The notes under the pieces were generated by a model. The model was not told the origin of the DNA and did not search any database. It saw nothing but the letters and a program-made list of their open reading frames with translations. A DNA stretch of 8,560 nucleotides from the NCBI GenBank assembly GCA_031550755.1, contig JAVBOJ010000103.1, forward strand, positions 1-8,560, written 5' to 3'. Of the stretch, positions 5,399-8,560 are shown piece after piece (within the stretch, counting starts at the first letter, position 1; the number at the start of each line of letters is the position of its first letter). Position numbers and translations under genes: made by a program. Source of the DNA: JAVBOJ01 sp031550755. Its GTDB lineage: Bacteria > Bacillota > Clostridia > Oscillospirales > UBA929.

Positions 5399-6136
5399 AT
5401 GAAAAAACGTCTGGCGGCCGTCGTCGCGCTGATCGTCCTTACCGGGAGTGTGCTCACCGGTTTTTCGGTATCCGACCCGGCGGAAAAGGGCCGAAGGATC
5501 CCCATTTTGATGTATCATGCCCTGGCCGAGACGCCCTGGAGCGTCGACGAGGGTCTGTTTGTGCGTCCGGAGGAGTTTGAAGCGCAATTGCGCATTTTAT
5601 TGGAAAAAGGATATGAGACGGTCACGTTTGACGATTTTTCTCATATAAATGACTATTCGAAACCGATTTTGCTGACCTTTGATGACGGCTATGAGGACAA
5701 TTACACCGTTTTGTTCCCGATTTTGCAAAAATACGGCTGCAAGGCTACAATTTTTATGATTGCCGGCAGCGTGGGGCGGGAGCGGTTCCTTTCGGCGGCG
5801 CAGCTGCGGGAAATGTCCGACTCGGGGCTGGTTTCCATCCAGAGCCACACCCAAAACCATCCGTCGCTGGGCGAACCGCTGACGGCGGAGGCGCTTGACC
5901 GCGAGCTGGCGGGCTCCCGGCGCGCGCTGGAGGAGGTGACCGGGCGTCCGGTCACGGCGCTGGCCTATCCCTACGGGCGCAGTACGCCGGAAAACCGCCG
6001 CGCCGCCGGCGAGAGCTATGGCTACGCCGTGACCAACACCGGCGGGAAATTTCATTGCGGGGACGATGTCCTGCGCATGAGCCGGGTGCGCGTCAACCGG
6101 TTCATGGAATTGAAGTATTTCGCGGCGCTGTTTTAG
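5399..6136 (+). CDS. Secreted polysaccharide deacetylase (NodB domain)
   Basis: This 245-residue protein has a signal peptide or N-terminal anchor (MKKRLAAVVALIVLTGSVLTGF) followed directly by a NodB-type carbohydrate esterase family 4 domain. Visible motifs are RIPILMYHAL (33-42), motif 1 LTFDDGY (92-98) with catalytic base D95 and metal ligand D96, motif 2 SHTQNHP (149-155) with metal ligands H150 and H154, and motif 3 AYPYGR (189-194). The conserved RVRVNR near residues 229-234 closes the domain. All key metal residues are present, so it should be active, removing acetyl groups from peptidoglycan or another N-acetylated polymer outside the membrane. The ATG at 5399 has GGAAGG upstream. A cation transporter gene follows after 13 bases, so the two form an operon. 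No spore-specific promoter is seen, and the substrate is not readable. Confidence 0.9.
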   Translation: MKKRLAAVVALIVLTGSVLTGFSVSDPAEKGRRIPILMYHALAETPWSVDEGLFVRPEEFEAQLRILLEKGYETVTFDDFSHINDYSKPILLTFDDGYEDNYTVLFPILQKYGCKATIFMIAGSVGRERFLSAAQLREMSDSGLVSIQSHTQNHPSLGEPLTAEALDRELAGSRRALEEVTGRPVTALAYPYGRSTPENRRAAGESYGYAVTNTGGKFHCGDDVLRMSRVRVNRFMELKYFAALF

Positions 6137-6149
6137 ATAAGGAGATGTC

Positions 6150-7034
6150 ATGGACAAAACACAGCGGACAAAAGAAGCCATGCGGGTCTCCCGCCTGAGT
6201 ATATGGGTCAATGTGGCGCTGGCGGCCGTCAAGCTGCTGGAGGGCATTTTCTGCGCCAGTGCGGCGCTGGTCTCCGACGCGTGGCACAGCCTGTCCGACG
6301 TGTTCAGCACGGCGGTGGTCATGGTCGGGGTCAAAATCGGCGCACAAAGCGAGGACGACGACCATCCCTACGGGCACGAAAAGTTCGAGGCGGTCGCCGG
6401 GACGCTGCTGGCCGTCATTTTGTTTTTGGCGGCGGTGTATATCGGTTATTCCGCCGTCGTCAAAATCCCGGAAGCGTTGCGCGGGGAGCTGCCCGCGCCC
6501 GGCCTTTGGGCGGTGGGAGCGGCGGCGCTCTCCATCGTGGTCAAGGAGTGGATGTACCGGTTCACCGTCCGGGCGGCGGAGCGGCTGCAAAGCTGCGCGC
6601 TCAAGGCCGACGCGTGGCATCACCGCTCCGACGCGCTGTCGTCGGTGGGCAGTCTGATCGGAGTGCTGGGCGCGGTGTTGGGCGCGACGGTGCTAGACCC
6701 CATCGCCTCGCTGGTCATCGCCGTGTTTATCCTCAAGGTGGCGGTCGATGTCTTCCGCGAGTCGGTGCGGCAAACGGTGGACCGCGCCGCCGACGCCGAA
6801 ACGGTCGCCGAGATCCGCGCGGCGGTATTGGCCGTGCCGGGGGTGGAGGAGCTCGACGGGCTCAAAACCCGGATGCACGCCAGCCTGCTGTTTGTGGACG
6901 CGGAGATTTTGGTCGCGCGCGAGAAAACCTTCCCCGAGGCGCACGACATCGCCGAGGCGGTTCACGCGGCGATTGAGGAGGACTTCCCCAATGTCAAGCA
7001 TTGCATGGTGCACGCCAGCCCGTGCGAGGAGTAA
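6150..7034 (+). CDS. Cation diffusion facilitator family metal exporter
   Basis: This 294-residue membrane protein has the CDF layout: about six transmembrane helices in residues 15-205, then a cytosolic metal-binding domain (about 212-292). The transport site is formed by TM2 DAWHSLSD (H46, D50) and TM5 DAWHHRSD (H157, D161), an HxxxD/HxxxD pairing. The bacterial YiiP/FieF type has Asp at the first position, and His there is linked in known transporters to zinc preference over cadmium, so zinc export in exchange for protons is the best guess; manganese, cobalt or iron cannot be excluded. DDDHPYGHEKFE (69-80) between TM2 and TM3 is a typical CDF loop. The C-terminal domain carries H243, H265 and H284, which may bind metal. 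The ATG at 6150 has AAGGAG five bases upstream. It is cotranscribed with the deacetylase, 13 bases away. A bidirectional terminator follows. Confidence 0.9.
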   Translation: MDKTQRTKEAMRVSRLSIWVNVALAAVKLLEGIFCASAALVSDAWHSLSDVFSTAVVMVGVKIGAQSEDDDHPYGHEKFEAVAGTLLAVILFLAAVYIGYSAVVKIPEALRGELPAPGLWAVGAAALSIVVKEWMYRFTVRAAERLQSCALKADAWHHRSDALSSVGSLIGVLGAVLGATVLDPIASLVIAVFILKVAVDVFRESVRQTVDRAADAETVAEIRAAVLAVPGVEELDGLKTRMHASLLFVDAEILVAREKTFPEAHDIAEAVHAAIEEDFPNVKHCMVHASPCEE

Positions 7035-7064
7035 GGGAGTGGCACGGCGGTTGGGTGATATGAT

Positions 7065-7160
7065 GCAGGGGGTTTATCCTTGTAGGGGCGGCTATTGTCC
7101 GTCCAAATTGAGCGGACGCGAGATGCGCGCCCCTACATAGGCAGCCCAATAACCCCCTGC
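7065..7160. repeat. Nested palindromic repeat, copy 2 of the GTAGGGGCG family
   Basis: Outer arms GCAGGGGGTT (7065-7074) and AACCCCCTGC (7151-7160) and inner arms TGTAGGGGCG (7081-7090) and CGCCCCTACA (7128-7137) are exact complements; the centre holds a weak GTCCG/CGGAC pair. The left end GGTTTATCC followed by GTAGGGGCG matches 321-338. The element is about 96 bp and has no coding frame worth noting, so it looks like a small non-autonomous palindromic element. Confidence 0.65.
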
Positions 7161-7161
7161 A

Positions 7162-7197
7162 AAAAGGAGGTCGGAGCTCGCGCCCCGGCCTCCTTTT
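7162..7197. terminator. Bidirectional intrinsic terminator
   Basis: AAAAGGAGGTCGG (7162-7174) and CCGGCCTCCTTTT (7185-7197) form a 13-bp stem with one G-U pair and a 10-base loop. It is followed by T runs on both strands (TTTTC on plus, TTTTTGC on minus). It lies between the facilitator gene (ends 7034) and the convergent TIM-barrel gene (ends 7207) and can end both messages. Confidence 0.85.
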
Positions 7198-7206
7198 CAT
7201 ATCCGT

Positions 7207-7890
7207 TCATTCCCACACGCCTGCCTGCTCCTCGCGGTATTTGTCCATCGACACGCGAAACAGCTCGGCGCAGGTGGGTGGGGTATAGGTCACGGCGTTG
7301 GCGCCGGCCTCAATGACCGCCAAAATGCTCTCCTCCCGACCGCCGCCGGTGGCGATGATGGGCACCTCGGGGAATCGCTGCCGGATGACCCGCACAATAT
7401 CGGCGGTGCGCGAAGCGCCCGAGACATTGAACATGTCGGCGCCGGACTTCAGCCGCGCTTCAAAATCGGTATGTTCAGACACCACGGTCACAACAATGGG
7501 AATGTCAATGGTCTGTTTGAGCTGGGCGATGACCTCGTTTTCGGTGGGCGCGTTGACCACCACGCCCATCGCGCCCTGAAATTCGGCGTGCATGGCCAGA
7601 TTGACCACCCGCGGGCCCCGCGTCATGCCGCCGCCCACACCGGCCAGCACCGGCATTTCGGCGGCCTCGATGACCGCCCGCGTGATGGACGGCTGGGGTG
7701 TGAAGGGATAGACGGCGATCACCGCGTCGGCGTTGATGTTGCGGATGATGGCCACATCGGTGGAAAACACGAGGGATTTGATGCGGCGGCCGAATATGCG
7801 GATACCGCTGGCCTGACTGATGCAGTCGGGCACCTCTAAAAAATGGTTTCTCAAAACACCGCGATATTGCGGTACTATCTTCGTCATCAT
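7207..7890 (-). CDS. Conserved TIM-barrel protein of unknown function (often annotated hydrolase)
   Basis: This 227-residue protein belongs to a family I recognise from many Clostridia but for which I know no proven activity. It reads as a (beta/alpha)8 barrel of the phosphate-binding type: SLVFSTDVAIIRNINADAVI (strand and helix near 39-58), AVYPFTPQP (59-67), PVLAGVGGGMTRG (80-92), MGVVVNAPT (108-116), IPIVVTVVS (130-138), FNVSGAS (154-160), PIIATGGG (177-184) and AVTYTPPT (199-206). The Gly-rich C-terminal loops resemble phosphate-binding sites of ThiG/NanE/IMPDH-like barrels, so a phosphorylated ligand is likely, by inference only. Two tandem ATGs (7890, 7887) follow AAGGAG (near 7900). 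The ATG at 7926 is upstream of that ribosome site and was rejected. Its leader and start are duplicated exactly at 8530-8560. Confidence 0.82.
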   Translation of the reverse strand: MMTKIVPQYRGVLRNHFLEVPDCISQASGIRIFGRRIKSLVFSTDVAIIRNINADAVIAVYPFTPQPSITRAVIEAAEMPVLAGVGGGMTRGPRVVNLAMHAEFQGAMGVVVNAPTENEVIAQLKQTIDIPIVVTVVSEHTDFEARLKSGADMFNVSGASRTADIVRVIRQRFPEVPIIATGGGREESILAVIEAGANAVTYTPPTCAELFRVSMDKYREEQAGVWE

Positions 7891-7914
7891 TCTCTTTTCT
7901 CCTTCTTCTTGCGT
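7884..7914 (-). repeat. 31-bp direct repeat, copy A (leader and start of the TIM-barrel gene)
   Basis: These bases, holding the ribosome site AAGGAG and tandem ATG codons of the TIM-barrel gene, recur without a mismatch at 8530-8560. Similarity ends at 7883/8529 on the left; the right limit is the window edge for copy B. Confidence 0.9.
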
Positions 7915-7990
7915 TCTCATGGGCATCAGAGCTTACACGGATAATACCGTCATGGACGCCCCAGTTTCACGTACGGCGGGGTATGCCCGG

Positions 7991-8025
7991 GCCCCTTTTC
8001 CAAAGGGGCTGTCGGCGAAGCCGAC
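7991..8025. repeat. Two stacked perfect hairpins upstream of the TIM-barrel gene
   Basis: GCCCCTTT (7991-7998), loop TCC, AAAGGGGC (8002-8009) is followed one base later by GTCGGC (8011-8016), loop GAA, GCCGAC (8020-8025). Double-hairpin segments with a GTCGGC-GAA-GCCGAC core look like the dispersed repeats seen in gut clostridial genomes (from memory). On the minus strand the hairpins lie just downstream of the zinc-ribbon gene and could act in ending its message, although no U-tract follows. Confidence 0.6.
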
Positions 8026-8055
8026 TGGGAATTTAAGGGAGATTATATCACGCCT

Positions 8056-8361
8056 TTAGCCAAGGCCTTTTTTCTTCTGTTTTAGCCGCTTTTTCTCTGC
8101 TTTTTCTTGTTGCAGAAAATTTACAATATCGCTCTGATATCCACATTTTCGGCATAAAAGTTCATCCCAAACAAACTTCACATTGCCAATCATAAAGGTA
8201 TCCCCAGTGTTAAAATTATATTGATATGCCTCTGGAGATTTGGAATTTACAGTTTTGGACACTTTTATCAGGCTCATCTCTGCGGAGCATTGCGGACATT
8301 TGTGCTTCCTTCGCGCATAAAAAGGGTGCTGCCACTCCCGTTTGTAGTGAAGAAGTTTCAT
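8056..8361 (-). CDS. Small double-CxxC (zinc-ribbon-like) protein, unknown function
   Basis: This 101-residue protein has two Cys pairs, C22-P-Q-C25 and C70-R-K-C73, spaced as in a zinc ribbon with a long insert. Between them is a beta-rich stretch (LIKVSKTVNS, YQYNFNTGDTFMIG), and the C-terminal tail is highly basic (about 86-99, many Lys). It resembles small zinc-ribbon proteins that bind nucleic acid or partner proteins, but I do not recognise a named family. The ATG at 8361 is preceded by CAGGAG with six bases spacing, so translation is likely. The gene is clearly more AT-rich than all neighbours and uses AAA, TTT and ATT codons freely, suggesting transfer from elsewhere. It lies inside the segment bounded by the two 31-bp direct repeats. 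No promoter is clear. A chance frame is unlikely given the paired Cys motifs. Confidence 0.72.
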   Translation of the reverse strand: MKLLHYKREWQHPFYARRKHKCPQCSAEMSLIKVSKTVNSKSPEAYQYNFNTGDTFMIGNVKFVWDELLCRKCGYQSDIVNFLQQEKAEKKRLKQKKKGLG

Positions 8362-8479
8362 ACATAACTCCTGTACTTACTGTGGAGGTTTGGTGCGGAC
8401 AATAATTTCGCCCCAATACCCATCGCGTTAACATATAGAGTATCTCCGCTTGTTGCTCATTCGAAAACGGTGCAAAAGG

Positions 8480-8536
8480 CTACGCCGCCCCCGGTGCACA
8501 ACTTCGGGGAGTTCTTGCGCTCGGATGGCTCATCAT
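8480..8536 (-). pseudogene. Orphan start: duplicated leader followed by an 18-codon frame
   Basis: Copy B of the leader supplies AAGGAG and two ATGs (8536, 8533), but after ATGATGA the sequence diverges from the TIM-barrel gene and the frame reads MMSHPSARTP and ends at TAG (8482-8480) after 18 codons. This looks like a by-product of the duplication rather than a real gene. The 8362-8479 stretch upstream of the zinc-ribbon gene otherwise holds only a short open frame with no clear function. Confidence 0.4.
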
Positions 8537-8560
8537 TCTCTTTTCTCCTTCTTCTTGCGT
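8530..8560 (-). repeat. 31-bp direct repeat, copy B (reaches the window edge)
   Basis: Exact second copy of 7884-7914 in the same orientation, 646 bp further right. The match may continue beyond base 8560, so its true length is unknown. Confidence 0.9.

Noticed and set aside
7946..7990. Possible intron or retroelement end because of the CACGTACGG string
   Set aside because: The string is short, no domain V-like fold or reverse transcriptase is present, and similarity to group II intron sequence does not extend.
8216..8434. Minus-strand 72-codon frame overlapping the zinc-ribbon start
   Set aside because: Its second half is just the other frame of the zinc-ribbon gene, and there is no clear ribosome site; the first 30 codons could be a gene remnant but cannot be supported.

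Overview
The window looks like chromosomal DNA from an endospore-forming, fairly GC-rich Firmicute, probably a clostridial member of the Oscillospirales. That placement is inferred from the sporulation genes (spoIVA, a SipL-type LysM protein, a SpoVM-like peptide), the strong AAGGAG-type ribosome sites and the family types present. It is not backed by a marker gene. Gene density is ordinary, and no tRNA, rRNA, CRISPR array or transposase is visible.

Left part (1-2276, minus strand): this is a compact cluster for assembling the spore coat base. In transcription order it holds a 49-residue hydrophobic protein, a 26-residue SpoVM-like peptide with a TTG start, a 509-residue SPOCS/LysM protein (SipL type) and the first 73 codons of spoIVA. 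In known spore formers SpoVM marks the curved forespore membrane, SpoIVA polymerises on it using ATP, and SipL (or SpoVID in Bacillus) binds SpoIVA through its LysM domain. All three parts therefore sit together here. A good mother-cell sigma-E-like promoter lies just before sipL.

Middle part (2348-7034): an 11-bp terminator hairpin ends a HAD-family phosphatase gene (minus). Divergent from it is a lipoprotein with a transglutaminase-like domain (plus) whose expected catalytic Cys position is Pro. A convergent pyridoxal/pyridoxamine kinase (minus) follows, with an imperfect palindrome and terminator-like hairpin between the two. Divergent from the kinase is a two-gene plus-strand operon: a secreted polysaccharide deacetylase and a cation diffusion facilitator. 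The two divergent gene pairs appear to have overlapping -10 elements.

Right part (7035-8560): a roughly 96-bp nested palindrome and a bidirectional terminator separate the facilitator gene from a convergent, conserved but uncharacterised TIM-barrel protein (minus). Upstream of that gene are two stacked hairpins, then an AT-richer gene for a small double-CxxC (zinc-ribbon-like) protein. The window ends in a second exact copy (at least 31 bp) of the TIM-barrel gene's ribosome site and start codons. This suggests that the 7915-8529 segment was inserted or duplicated there, or that the assembly is chimeric at this point.
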